64,000 nt of DNA. It comes from Chitinivibrionales bacterium (GTDB taxonomy: Bacteria; Fibrobacterota; Chitinivibrionia; Chitinivibrionales; WJKA01). The stretch spans positions 1 through 64,000 of the forward strand of contig WJLW01000019.1 in NCBI GenBank assembly GCA_014728295.1, read 5' to 3'. This document shows, in pieces, positions 1-7,709 of this stretch. The notes under the pieces are model-generated. The model had not been told where the DNA came from. It saw nothing but the letters and a program-made list of their open reading frames with translations, and did no database searches. Position numbers and translations under genes: made by a program. Each line of letters opens with the position of its first letter. Positions within the stretch are counted from its first letter, which is position 1.

Positions 1-37
1 AATATGTTACCACGGGCTCTTTTCATCCCTGTCTTCG
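1..37. repeat. Inverted repeat, left copy (37 bp)
   Basis: This stretch is the reverse complement of 6107-6143 with two mismatches in 37 bases. A 22-bp direct repeat follows at 120-141 and recurs at 6146-6167. The two composite copies bracket the parvulin, patatin and SOS genes. No transposase is visible. Confidence 0.8.
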
Positions 38-119
38 TTGCTCATCAGTTGAATACACCCGGTATTCGCCATCTTCGCGCCTCAACAGGAACGAAAATGG
101 CTCCTCGCAAACACACACT

Positions 120-141
120 TATTTGAGATACACTACACTAG
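120..141. repeat. 22-bp direct repeat, left copy
   Basis: The same 22 bases occur at 6146-6167 with one mismatch and in the same orientation, next to the second copy of the 37-bp inverted repeat. It may be part of a small dispersed repeat element. Confidence 0.7.
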
Positions 142-177
142 CACCGACAGTCCGGTAATCCAGTCCGAGGGCAGAGT

Positions 178-202
178 GACTCCCGTCTCCACGGGATGAC
201 AT
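178..202. repeat. REP-like palindrome, copy A
   Basis: A short palindrome made of a TCCCGT arm, a loop and an ACGGGA arm followed by TGACA-like bases. Related copies lie at 2356, 2421, 2463, 15489 and 15528. All copies are intergenic. Confidence 0.6.
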
Positions 203-315
203 TACGATTTCATGCCCGATGTGGCGGGTTATTCAGGCCACCCCGAACTCTGTGCTCGCTATGGTACATGCTGCTTTTGTAAACACTGTGCTTAGGCAGC
301 ACCACAGCGATGGCG

Positions 316-1176
316 CTACGCTTCCCGAATATCGGCTTTCTCCTTCAGCCTGTCCAGAAATACGTAAATGGCCTCCTGCTTCCGGCTGGTCAGCAATTCG
401 TTATGAATCGATTCCCTTGCCGCTTCGAAACCAACCGGTCCTGCCTGGACATGATCGTATTTCTTGGCAATGTGATACCCGAAACCAGTCCAGAATATGT
501 CACTTACCTGCCCGATTTCGAGCTCATCGAAAACCACGTCCTCAAACTCCTGCACCATCCGGCCGCGCGGAAAATAGCCGAGATCTCCGGCATTGTCGGC
601 GCAGTCGGATGAGGCGCCGGCCACATCTTCGAAAGATTTGCCCGCGTCGAGATCTTTTTGGGCTTTGCTGATTTCTTTCCAGGCTGTTTTTTTCTGCTCG
701 GTACCCTTGCAATGCTTGACAATATGAGCGGCGCGTACCTGCTCCGGTGTCTTGTAGCGGTCGTTTTTGTGCTTTTCGTAGTGCTGTTTGATGGTGTCAT
801 CATCTGGCTCGGTGACGTGTGATTGCACTTCTTTCATCAATCGATCGGCCTTAAAATCCTTTTCGATCTCAGCCTTAACCTGATCAATGCCGGTGAAAGA
901 GCTCTGCTCAAGCAATGTATCCTCGCCCCCGGCACGCTTAATGACCTCATCGAGTTTATCTGCCACCTCCTGCTCATCGACCGGTCGCTCATCTTTGGCG
1001 GCTTCCTGCCGGAACAGGAAATGCTCGACGACATTTTCTTTTGCCCACTCCCGCAGTTGCTGCTCACGCGTGGCTTGGTCCTGATCGGCAAATTGGCGTT
1101 CGTAATGCGGCTTCAGTCGATTGATTTCATGCTCGATTAACACTTCCGGAACTTTTTCACCATTAATTATCAACAT
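316..1176 (-). CDS. Parvulin-type peptidyl-prolyl isomerase
   Basis: A 286-residue protein that should catalyse cis-trans isomerisation of prolyl bonds. Residues about 145-242 form a PpiC/parvulin rotamase domain, starting at VRAAHIV and ending at GFGYHIAKKYDH. The segment GDLGYFPRGRMVQEFEDVVF is typical of the family. Residues 1-140 are a charged, helical, SurA- or trigger-factor-like chaperone arm. There is no signal peptide or lipobox, so the protein is probably cytoplasmic, unlike SurA and PrsA. The start at 1176 was preferred to an upstream in-frame ATG because AAGGAGAG lies just before it. The gene is divergent from the patatin gene. The family assignment is firm; the client proteins are unknown. 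Confidence 0.88.
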   Translation of the reverse strand: MLIINGEKVPEVLIEHEINRLKPHYERQFADQDQATREQQLREWAKENVVEHFLFRQEAAKDERPVDEQEVADKLDEVIKRAGGEDTLLEQSSFTGIDQVKAEIEKDFKADRLMKEVQSHVTEPDDDTIKQHYEKHKNDRYKTPEQVRAAHIVKHCKGTEQKKTAWKEISKAQKDLDAGKSFEDVAGASSDCADNAGDLGYFPRGRMVQEFEDVVFDELEIGQVSDIFWTGFGYHIAKKYDHVQAGPVGFEAARESIHNELLTSRKQEAIYVFLDRLKEKADIREA

Positions 1177-1395
1177 GGATGCTCTCCTTAAGAAAAATTC
1201 ATCCATACAAAATAGCTGGATAATTCGGATATGTCAATGTAGATTGTCCGTCGCCTGGCCCATTGAGCGTGATGCGGAGTATTGACAATTGCAGCGGCAG
1301 GACGTATTTATGTTTACCGGGTGTAAGTCACTGATTTTCGCTATATAAGGATATTCAATTCAACCACAACACTACATTTGATTCGGGAGGCAGGT

Positions 1396-2286
1396 ATGGC
1401 AAAGTTTGTACTGGCATGCGACGGCGGCGGCATACGCGGGGCGGCTTCGGCCGAGTTTTTGCGTTTGCTCGAAAAAGACACCGGCAAGAGCGTTTATGAC
1501 ATGTTCGACTTTTTCGCCGGTACCTCGACCGGCGGTATCATTGCCGTCGGCATCGGCGTGCTAAAGATGAAGGCGGCCAAACTTGCCGAGCTGTACAATT
1601 ACCAAAACGGAAATGCGATCATGAACAAGACGATCTGGGACCGTCGGTTCGGCATGATTCAGGTCAAACCCAAGTATGACGGTAAGGGTAAAAGACGCAT
1701 TCTCAAAAAATATTTCGGCGATGCAAAGTTCGGATCGGCCAAAAAGCCCACCATGGTCGTAACCTATGATGTTGAAAAAAGAGTATCGGCCGTATTGAAG
1801 TCCTTTAAGCAAACCTCGCTCAGTGTCGTGGAAGCCGCCGACGCCACCAGCGCGGCGCCCACCTATTTCCCGACCGTCAAATGCGGCCCGCAATGGCTGA
1901 TCGACGGCGGCGTCATTGCCAATAACCCGTCCATGTGCGCGTATGCAGAGGCATTCAAGCGCTGGAAAGGCACCGATGAGGATATCCGCGTGGTCAATAT
2001 CGGTACGGGGACCCGCACGCGCAAAATAGACGGTAAAGAATCCCGGGATTGGGGAGCAATCGGCTGGCTCAAGCACGACCTGCTGGGCGTGACCATGGAC
2101 GAAACCACCGTCGAATATCAGATGAAGACCATTCTGGACAAAAAATATCTCCGCATCAATTCGGAGCTGCTTGAAGTATCGGATGACATGGATGATTGCA
2201 GTCGTGGTAATATCAAGAACTTGAAGGTTCTCGGCGAAGAATGGTATCGACGCTTCGGGAAGCAGGTTAAGCAATTGCTCAGCTAG
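1396..2286 (+). CDS. Patatin-like phospholipase
   Basis: A 296-residue lipid acyl hydrolase of the patatin family, predicted to cleave phospholipid acyl chains with a Ser-Asp dyad. The oxyanion motif DGGGIRG is at residues 9-15, the nucleophile elbow GTSTGG has Ser44, and the catalytic aspartate is Asp170 in IDGGVIANNP. The conserved ATSAAPTYFP segment precedes it. There is no signal peptide or transmembrane segment, so it is cytosolic. GGGAGG eight bases before the ATG supports this start over a TTG 18 bases upstream. Relatives serve as CBASS effectors, but no nucleotidyltransferase or other defence gene is beside it, so a housekeeping lipid role is equally likely. Confidence 0.9.
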   Translation: MAKFVLACDGGGIRGAASAEFLRLLEKDTGKSVYDMFDFFAGTSTGGIIAVGIGVLKMKAAKLAELYNYQNGNAIMNKTIWDRRFGMIQVKPKYDGKGKRRILKKYFGDAKFGSAKKPTMVVTYDVEKRVSAVLKSFKQTSLSVVEAADATSAAPTYFPTVKCGPQWLIDGGVIANNPSMCAYAEAFKRWKGTDEDIRVVNIGTGTRTRKIDGKESRDWGAIGWLKHDLLGVTMDETTVEYQMKTILDKKYLRINSELLEVSDDMDDCSRGNIKNLKVLGEEWYRRFGKQVKQLLS

Positions 2287-2355
2287 TGCCTTACCGGAAC
2301 GCCACTTTGGTGACGTAATACCGACCGAATCGGTATCCACACCGCAGCCAAAGTT

Positions 2356-2380
2356 GATTCCCATCTTCATGGGAATGACA
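2356..2380. repeat. REP-like palindrome, copy B
   Basis: GATTCCC, loop, GGGAATGACA. It matches copy D at 2463 closely and lies in the 240-bp space between the patatin and polymerase genes, which otherwise holds no gene. Confidence 0.65.
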
Positions 2381-2420
2381 TACTATAAAGTCCCGCATTC
2401 ACAAGGATAACATCGCAATT

Positions 2421-2446
2421 GTCATACCCACGAAGGTGGGTATGCA
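2421..2446. repeat. REP-like palindrome, copy C
   Basis: A GTCATACCCAC arm with a complementary GTGGGTATG arm. It is in the opposite orientation to copies B and D, so the three form an alternating cluster like bacterial REP/BIME elements. Confidence 0.6.
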
Positions 2447-2462
2447 CGGCGCAGGTAAAGTA

Positions 2463-2487
2463 GATTCCCGTCTGCACGGGAATGACA
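2463..2487. repeat. REP-like palindrome, copy D
   Basis: GATTCCCGTCTGCACGGGAA followed by TGACA. Same sequence class as copy B. Together with B and C it fills the space where the patatin and polymerase genes converge and may act as a transcript-end hairpin. Confidence 0.65.
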
Positions 2488-2526
2488 TATTGTAGTTCCC
2501 CGCTGCTCCGGATAATAACCTGGCGC

Positions 2527-3693
2527 TCACGACGCACTCCCCTGCTGCATGCCCCAGAATCCAATCGCCCCGAACCCGAAATGGCACCGAATCGAATCCA
2601 GCGCTTCCATCAACCCCGTCTCTTTCGCATTATCGAAAAACAAATCCAACTGTCCGTACGGAAAGAGTAGATCATGCAGCTCGACTTCGATGCTCGACAG
2701 GCGAATACGACGGGTGTAGGCTTTCTGCAGCAGGTGACCGGCAATCTCAAACAGACTCAGGTCACCACCCAGCGGCGTACGCAGATGTGTCGTGCGCTGC
2801 GAACGGTCACCATCCGAATACGTGATGCGCAACAGCATTTTGCCCGCGGCCAATCCCAATCGACGCACCTGATATCCGGCCCGCGCAATCAGGGTAAACA
2901 GTCTGCCCCAAATTTCGTGCATATCATTGGTCTGCCCCGCAAACACGAGCGACTCTTTCACCGACGGCGACGGCTCCTTCGAAACACGTACCGGCGTGTT
3001 ATCAATCCCGTGCGCCAACTGATATATCTCGAAAGCATAGTCGCCCAGCGCATTGGTGAGCAGCTCCGGACTAAAAACGTGTAACTCTTTGATAATTTGT
3101 ATATTAAACTGAACCAACTTATGCAACACTTTAGAATCGATACCCGGCAAAAAGGTAACCGGCAGCGGGGCCAGAAACTCGTCTTCGGATCCGGGCAGAA
3201 TACGGCAGAACCCAACCGGTTTGATCACCCGCGTAGCAACCTTGCTGACCAGCTTGTTGACGGCCAGTCCGGCAGTGGCCTCGAGGCGGAACTGGTTGCG
3301 AATCTCCTTGCGTAGTGTATCCGCACTGTCCACGGCATTGCCCCACAGCCGCTCGGTGCCACTCAGATCGATGAACACATGCCCCGGCCCGGCCGGCTCG
3401 ACCCGCGGGGAACGCTGCATGGCCTGCTGCATCACGGCGCCATAGGCCCGATCGTAGAGTTCGGGGGTCGGCGTCAGCACGATCAGGTCGGGACACGTCC
3501 GCTTCGCCTTCTCAAGCAGCATCCCCCGGAAAATGCCCGCGCCGCGCGCTTCGACAGAGATGTCGATGATCATGCGGCGATTGGCTCCGGTTGTAGCTAC
3601 AGCCACCGGATACGATCGCAGCTTCGGCTCCAGCGCACGGGCAACCGCGACGTAGAAATTGACGATATTTATGTGAAGTACTTTCCGGTTCAT
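2527..3693 (-). CDS. Y-family polymerase-like protein without catalytic residues (ImuB-like)
   Basis: A 388-residue Y-family (DinB/ImuB) fold. The palm motif normally read HxDxD is HINIV here (Asn9 and Val11), and the usual S-x-D-E motif is GPGH (Gly104, His105), so all three metal-binding carboxylates are gone. The helix-hairpin-helix around FLPGIDSKVLHKL and the little-finger region are kept. Near the C terminus QLDLFF (348-353) matches the beta-clamp-binding consensus. This pattern is known from ImuB, which tethers error-prone DnaE2 to the clamp. It is the last gene of the LexA-controlled operon, 183 bp after the DUF72 gene. ImuA and DnaE2 are not in the window. The start was chosen at MNRKVLHI, where family homology begins; the ribosome site is weak. 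Confidence 0.82.
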   Translation of the reverse strand: MNRKVLHINIVNFYVAVARALEPKLRSYPVAVATTGANRRMIIDISVEARGAGIFRGMLLEKAKRTCPDLIVLTPTPELYDRAYGAVMQQAMQRSPRVEPAGPGHVFIDLSGTERLWGNAVDSADTLRKEIRNQFRLEATAGLAVNKLVSKVATRVIKPVGFCRILPGSEDEFLAPLPVTFLPGIDSKVLHKLVQFNIQIIKELHVFSPELLTNALGDYAFEIYQLAHGIDNTPVRVSKEPSPSVKESLVFAGQTNDMHEIWGRLFTLIARAGYQVRRLGLAAGKMLLRITYSDGDRSQRTTHLRTPLGGDLSLFEIAGHLLQKAYTRRIRLSSIEVELHDLLFPYGQLDLFFDNAKETGLMEALDSIRCHFGFGAIGFWGMQQGSAS

Positions 3694-3715
3694 GGGAACA
3701 ACGTAGTTTTTTTCT

Positions 3716-3754
3716 TTCTCGGTGATCCTCGGTGCTCCCCGTGTACTCCGTATG
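3716..3754. repeat. Possible dispersed intergenic repeat upstream of the polymerase
   Basis: A low-complexity stretch of alternating GGTG/CTCCG/GTAC words in the 183-bp gap before the polymerase start. Read leftward in one frame it gives a Glu-His-Thr-rich string (EHTEYTGSTEDHRE), like degenerate repeats seen between genes in several environmental phyla. Only one copy is in this window, so repeat status is inferred. Confidence 0.3.
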
Positions 3755-3876
3755 TTCGATCCAGCTTTTTTGCGAACGCATGGCCACAGCGGGGGTAACC
3801 CCACCTTGCGAAATGCAGCAGGCATAATCAATTAATTTTAATTAGACTACAACGGTTTTCTCATGCAGCATCTAAC

Positions 3877-4683
3877 TTAGAACCCCTCTCTTCCGGTGAC
3901 AATGCCGTGCTGTTCGAGCAGTTCTCGCAGCCGACGGGCGTTGCGCACGGCCTGGCCGCGGAAGTGATTGTTGAAGGCCACCAGAACAATCTGCGACGCG
4001 CCCGCCATCGCGCCAAGCCGCGGCGCCCATTCCTCCAATTGATCATCCGTATACGTATAATCGTATCGGCTCGCATTGTCGCCTTGCCACCAGTTTGCCT
4101 TATTGCGACCGTGAAAACGCACATAGGAGCGCGGTGCGGTCACCTCCGCGGCAGGTTTGATGAGCCCCGGCAAATCGGGCTCGTCTACATTGACCAAGGC
4201 AACCCCGCGCTTACGCAACCCCTCCACGACCGCCTCCTTTTGCCATTCGCTGTTACGAAACTCGACCGCCAGTGGCAAGCCCTCCAGGTAGCCGCACAGA
4301 TTTGCCAGGTACCGCCGCGCCGGGGGGGTGTAGTGGAAGCTGTAGGGAAACTGAAGCAGCACCGCCCCCAGCTTGGCAGCATATAACAGAGGCGCAATTC
4401 CCTGCCTGAATACGGCCGCATCACTCTTGACATTCGACGAAATATCATGCGTCAGATTTTTGTGCGCCTTGACCGCAAACCGGAACGAATCCCCCGTCAT
4501 GCACGCCATGCGTTCCATCGTGTGCTGATCGGGCTGACGGTAATACGAAAAGTTCAACTCGACCATATTGAATTGCTGCGCATAGAATTTCAAATAATCC
4601 TTTGCCGCGGTTGCGGGCGGATACACCGGGCCAACCCAGTCCGAGTACGAATAACCGCTGGTGCCAATCAGAATCTGTGACAT
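3877..4683 (-). CDS. DUF72 (YecE-like) TIM-barrel protein
   Basis: A 268-residue member of the DUF72/YecE family, whose biochemical role is unsettled; a nuclease-like TIM barrel has been suggested. Family hallmarks are visible: IGTSGYSYSDW at the N terminus, the FYAQQFNMVELNFSYYRQP strand, FAVKAHKNLTHD, LLQFPYSF, LAVEFRNSEW, and YVRFHGRN. Length is typical and no signal peptide is present. It lies six bases downstream of the 99-residue gene and upstream of the polymerase-like gene, so it is predicted to be transcribed from the LexA-regulated promoter. That context suggests a role in DNA repair or nucleic-acid metabolism, which is inference. Confidence 0.88.
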   Translation of the reverse strand: MSQILIGTSGYSYSDWVGPVYPPATAAKDYLKFYAQQFNMVELNFSYYRQPDQHTMERMACMTGDSFRFAVKAHKNLTHDISSNVKSDAAVFRQGIAPLLYAAKLGAVLLQFPYSFHYTPPARRYLANLCGYLEGLPLAVEFRNSEWQKEAVVEGLRKRGVALVNVDEPDLPGLIKPAAEVTAPRSYVRFHGRNKANWWQGDNASRYDYTYTDDQLEEWAPRLGAMAGASQIVLVAFNNHFRGQAVRNARRLRELLEQHGIVTGREGF

Positions 4684-4689
4684 AGTTCA

Positions 4690-4989
4690 TCATACCAGTG
4701 CCGGGTGACGGTTCGCAGTGCTCATTTTCACTTTGAGATTATTGTTGCTCAGCACGCGCACCTCCAGCGTAGTGTTCGCACACCGGATCGTAACCCGATC
4801 ACGGCTCTTCTTCATGGTCAACCCGCCCCCGAGGCGGTTTATGAAGTATTCTCCGCAATATACTGATTTTATTTCGGTTACGCCATCTTGAAGCGGGGTT
4901 GGTTCAGTTGCGTCGCGGGGCAGTTCTCCCCTGGATACCGCTAACAGGGTGAAAAGCCAGTGCCATGATAATGGTGCCGTCTGTTTCAT
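4690..4989 (-). CDS. Small protein of unknown function in the SOS operon
   Basis: A 99-residue protein not recognised as any family. Its start ATG overlaps the stop of the GIY-YIG gene as ATGA, and AAAGGAG precedes it, so translation initiation looks real. The N terminus (MKQTAPLSWHWLFTLLAVSRG) has a modest hydrophobic stretch but no clear signal peptidase site. The C-terminal half is polar and rich in Arg, Asn and Thr, compatible with a small beta fold. Its placement between two nucleic-acid-type genes suggests co-induction after DNA damage. No function is claimed. Confidence 0.6.
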   Translation of the reverse strand: MKQTAPLSWHWLFTLLAVSRGELPRDATEPTPLQDGVTEIKSVYCGEYFINRLGGGLTMKKSRDRVTIRCANTTLEVRVLSNNNLKVKMSTANRHPALV

Positions 4990-5324
4990 TGATACACACT
5001 CCTTTCGTAATTTCGTACTAAGGGACGGCAGATATCCTGCCAGGTTGGATTTGTGCTTTCGATAAGTTCGATTTGCAGTGCCGTACCGCACTCCCGCATT
5101 GCCGCCTCACGTACCAGCGCGTACGCCAGGTCTTCGGCCGGCTCAAAGTAGACCAGCTTGAGTCCGCGCATTTCCGGACTGAATCCGGCAATGACATCCT
5201 GCTTGTATTCGTAAATGCACCGGAACAGATCGCCGGTAACGCCGATGTGTTTGATGCATCGTCCGGCATCGGCCAGGATATAGACGAAGTACCGGCTGTT
5301 GTCCACTGATTCTGCTGCTAACAT
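4986..5324 (-). CDS. GIY-YIG domain protein (COG2827-like)
   Basis: A 112-residue single-domain GIY-YIG nuclease-like protein. FVYIL (residues 13-17) and HIGVTGDLFRCIYEYK are the two halves of the motif; the second carries His in place of the usual Tyr and Tyr in place of the usual His. The C-terminal REAAMRE and ELIESTNPTWQDI segments match the small COG2827 group well. The ATG overlaps the lexA stop by seven bases, so the two are likely translationally coupled. Because motif residues are altered, DNA cleavage is uncertain. Control by LexA is predicted from the shared promoter. Confidence 0.8.
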   Translation of the reverse strand: MLAAESVDNSRYFVYILADAGRCIKHIGVTGDLFRCIYEYKQDVIAGFSPEMRGLKLVYFEPAEDLAYALVREAAMRECGTALQIELIESTNPTWQDICRPLVRNYERSVYQ

Positions 5325-5935
5325 TTGCGCATGACTCCTACCAGCTTACCCGCGATCCATATTTCACGGTCATCAAAAAAGACCATATCGGCAAATTCCG
5401 GGTTTTCGGCGCGAAGGATAATCTTGTCGTACTCGCGGATAAACCGCTTGAGCGTAGCCTCCCCATCAACAATAACAACGGCAATTTCACCGTTTTCGAC
5501 GACCGCCTGCTGACGGACAATCACAATATCACCGTCCAGAATGCCCGCATCACACATACTTTCGCCCTTGATGCGTAACGTGAATAACCCCTCTCCCCGG
5601 AAAATGGAGCGATCGAGCGTGACATACCCTTCGAGGTTTTCGACCGCGGTAATCGGCTGACCCGCCGCCACGCGGCCAACCAGCGGCGCCTGGACCTCGT
5701 TGTCACTGACCTCGACCTCAAAGCCGACCGCAACCTCTATTCCCCGCGCCTTGCCCGGAATCTGACGAAGATACCCCTTGCGCTCGATCAGGCGCAGATG
5801 TTGCCGGGCGTTGTTGACACTATTGTACCCCAAATGCGCCGCAATCTCCCGCACCGTGGGCGGTGACCCCGTAGCACGCTGGTGGCTGATGATGTAGTGC
5901 AAAACCCGGTTTTGTTCTGGTGTAAGTGGTTTCAT
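5318..5935 (-). CDS. lexA: LexA repressor
   Basis: A 205-residue SOS repressor. Residues 1-70 form the winged helix (TPEQNRVLHYIISHQ, PTVREIAAHLGYNS). The self-cleavage site is Ala91-Gly92 in GRVAAGQP, and the catalytic pair is Ser126 (GESM) and Lys163 (ATLKRF), so RecA-stimulated autocleavage should work. It is the first gene of a five-gene leftward operon. A LexA box lies 50 bp upstream inside the promoter, so the repressor should control itself and the genes downstream. No clear Shine-Dalgarno precedes the ATG; the start was chosen by homology. Confidence 0.96.
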   Translation of the reverse strand: MKPLTPEQNRVLHYIISHQRATGSPPTVREIAAHLGYNSVNNARQHLRLIERKGYLRQIPGKARGIEVAVGFEVEVSDNEVQAPLVGRVAAGQPITAVENLEGYVTLDRSIFRGEGLFTLRIKGESMCDAGILDGDIVIVRQQAVVENGEIAVVIVDGEATLKRFIREYDKIILRAENPEFADMVFFDDREIWIAGKLVGVMRKC

Positions 5936-5980
5936 GGTGCGTTTGCGATCGGGTGATTGGCTGTACGTGATTACCTCTTA

Positions 5981-6009
5981 AATATACTGTACATTTGTAC
6001 AGTATGCAA
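5981..6009 (-). promoter_or_regulatory. Promoter of the lexA operon
   Basis: On the minus strand TTGCAT (6004-6009) and TATATT (5981-5986) are separated by exactly 17 bases. The spacer is almost entirely the LexA palindrome, so a bound repressor would cover both promoter elements. Confidence 0.8.
5985..6004. promoter_or_regulatory. LexA (SOS) box
   Basis: TACTGTACATTTGTACAGTA is a 20-bp perfect inverted repeat with eight-base arms. It contains CTG-N10-CAG, the classical proteobacterial LexA box pattern, and sits 50 bp before the lexA start between -35 and -10 hexamers. Confidence 0.93.
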
Positions 6010-6106
6010 GAGAAAAATGCACTTTTTTTGTGTGGGGAGTGTAAGCGGATCCTTTCGGGCGGTTTCAATCGTTCCAGGGAAGGAGCGTGAAACCCGCGGC
6101 CGGCAT

Positions 6107-6143
6107 CGAAGACAGGGATGAAAGGTGCCCGTGGTAACATATT
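6107..6143. repeat. Inverted repeat, right copy (37 bp)
   Basis: Reverse complement of bases 1-37 with two mismatches. It lies about 100 bp upstream of the SOS promoter and is directly followed by the second copy of the 22-bp direct repeat. Confidence 0.8.
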
Positions 6144-6145
6144 CG

Positions 6146-6167
6146 TATTTGAGATACACTGCACTAG
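6146..6167. repeat. 22-bp direct repeat, right copy
   Basis: Matches 120-141 with one mismatch. Because the 37-bp arms are inverted while this unit is direct, the pair is not a simple inverted duplication. Confidence 0.7.
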
Positions 6168-6279
6168 ATAGCATGACTATGCATATGCCGATTTTACGCT
6201 TGATATAAAGGAATAGTCTGGTTGCTCGTGTGTAAATAAGTCAATTCAGCACGAACATGGCGTTGATGGAAATTGACCG

Positions 6280-7307
6280 TCACCCCACGCACTTCCCTGT
6301 GGTCAACCGCTCCACCACCATTCCGTCAACCTCGATAACCCGGCGTGTCCGGGGCACGGAGCGCATATTCAGCACAAACCCCAGCATACGATGCGCCATG
6401 GCCGTCATATTGAAATTGTAGCTGCTCAATCCGGCGAGCACAGCTTCCAAGGTATCGTCAAAGCCGATAAGTGAGAGCTGCTGCGGAACCGTAATCGATT
6501 TCTTATGCAGATAGTTCAACGCCGCCAGCGGCTTGTTGACATGCGACAATTGCCGCAGGACAGGATCGGTATCAACATTGATTGCCACCAGCAGGAAGAC
6601 ATAGCCAAGAATGGTGTCATCATCGGGCAATGATTCGAGATTGGTCTGCTTATCGCGCTCATAGAAAAGATTCCCCCAGAAATAGCCGACCGTCTCCATC
6701 TTCACCCCAGCCTTTGCGCATTCCGCTTCCATGGCCCGGTAATAGGCCGTCGACTGCCCGCTCAAAGCCAGGTTGCGCCGGGCATCCGTCAACATGAAAA
6801 ATATCACCCTTTTACCCGATTGCGCAGTCGACTGGGTGACGATGCGATACCTGCTCTTCACGGGCGCCAGCAGTCCCTCCCGGACCAGCGATTGCAGCGC
6901 CTTGTGCAGTGTCGCGTACGAAACATGATACCTCTGCTGTAATGCCAAGTTATCCGGCAGACTCAGGCCGGCATCGCAGGTGCGATTGAGAATATCCCGG
7001 CGAAGCTGCTCCCGAATCTGCTGCCAGCGATAGCTCTCGACTGCGGCTCCCGGCTGCTCAAACTGAAACTCCTCCCCAAGCGCTTCAAGCTGCGCGACGT
7101 CCAGTTCGTTAACGCAACAGGGCTGACCATGCAATCCGGAGAGGACGCCCTTGCGCTTCAAAAGCTGTGTGGCTGTGCACATGCTGTTTATCGATACACC
7201 CATCTCTCGCGCAATTTCATGGGCGGCAGCCGCTTTTGCTGCTGATACTCCCCCTTGATGAGCTTATCCAGCAGATTCTGCGCCGCCTTGCGTACTGATG
7301 GCTTCAT
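6280..7307 (-). pseudogene. Decayed double-winged-helix/LacI-like regulator
   Basis: Relative of the intact regulators at 15605 and 35663. An ATG at 7307 opens MKPSVRKAAQNLLDKLIKGE and runs to RLPP. The reading then has to shift by one base near 7222 to continue as HEIAREMGVSINSMCTATQLL, so the first winged helix is split by a frameshift. The second GntR-type helix (WQQIREQLRRDIL) and the final LSLIGFDDTLEAVLAGLSSYNFN segment remain. About 165-170 residues of the sensor domain are missing between NKPLAAL and YLHKKSITVPQQ. A 307-residue fragment could still be translated from 7203, but with most of the ligand domain gone it is probably not a functional sensor. Confidence 0.75.
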
Positions 7308-7709
7308 CCTACCCCGATGTGTTTGAACTGTTTGACAATTCTATAATTAAATATAGATATGTGGCATTTTGCAGGATGGCGCACACTTTGGTTCCGCAGA
7401 AAACGACTACGCGCCAGGCATTGCCCCGGTTCATCGTTATTGCAGACCCGCAAGCGATTCTCCGTTGTCTGTTCTGCTTCAGAGGTGCGTGCGCGCATTC
7501 TCATGTTTGCGTTTCCATCAGCTTGGATTTTAAAGTAGAATAAACCATATTTTTCATGCACTTTATCACAATCTTCCCAGATATGGTTTCTGAAATCGAC
7601 AACTCCGACAACTGATTGTATACTATGAGCACGATTTCGCAATTTTTTACTCCGAACTGAAATCAATATAATCAAGTGATAGCAACTTAATCCGAAAAGA
7701 AAGCCCCCA
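7308..7709. other. Intergenic region without a gene
   Basis: About 400 bases between the decayed regulator and the histidine kinase. A TTGACA at 7332 with AT-rich bases downstream could be a rightward promoter, but no well-spaced -10 is clear. No RNA gene or repeat was recognised. Confidence 0.4.

Noticed and set aside
1396-2286. Patatin phospholipase as a CBASS anti-phage effector (CapV-like)
   Set aside because: No CD-NTase, Cap2/Cap3 or other defence gene is adjacent, and patatins are common outside CBASS.
2527-3693. Active DNA polymerase IV (dinB)
   Set aside because: The catalytic Asp and Asp-Glu positions are occupied by Asn, Val, Gly and His, so an active DinB is not supported.
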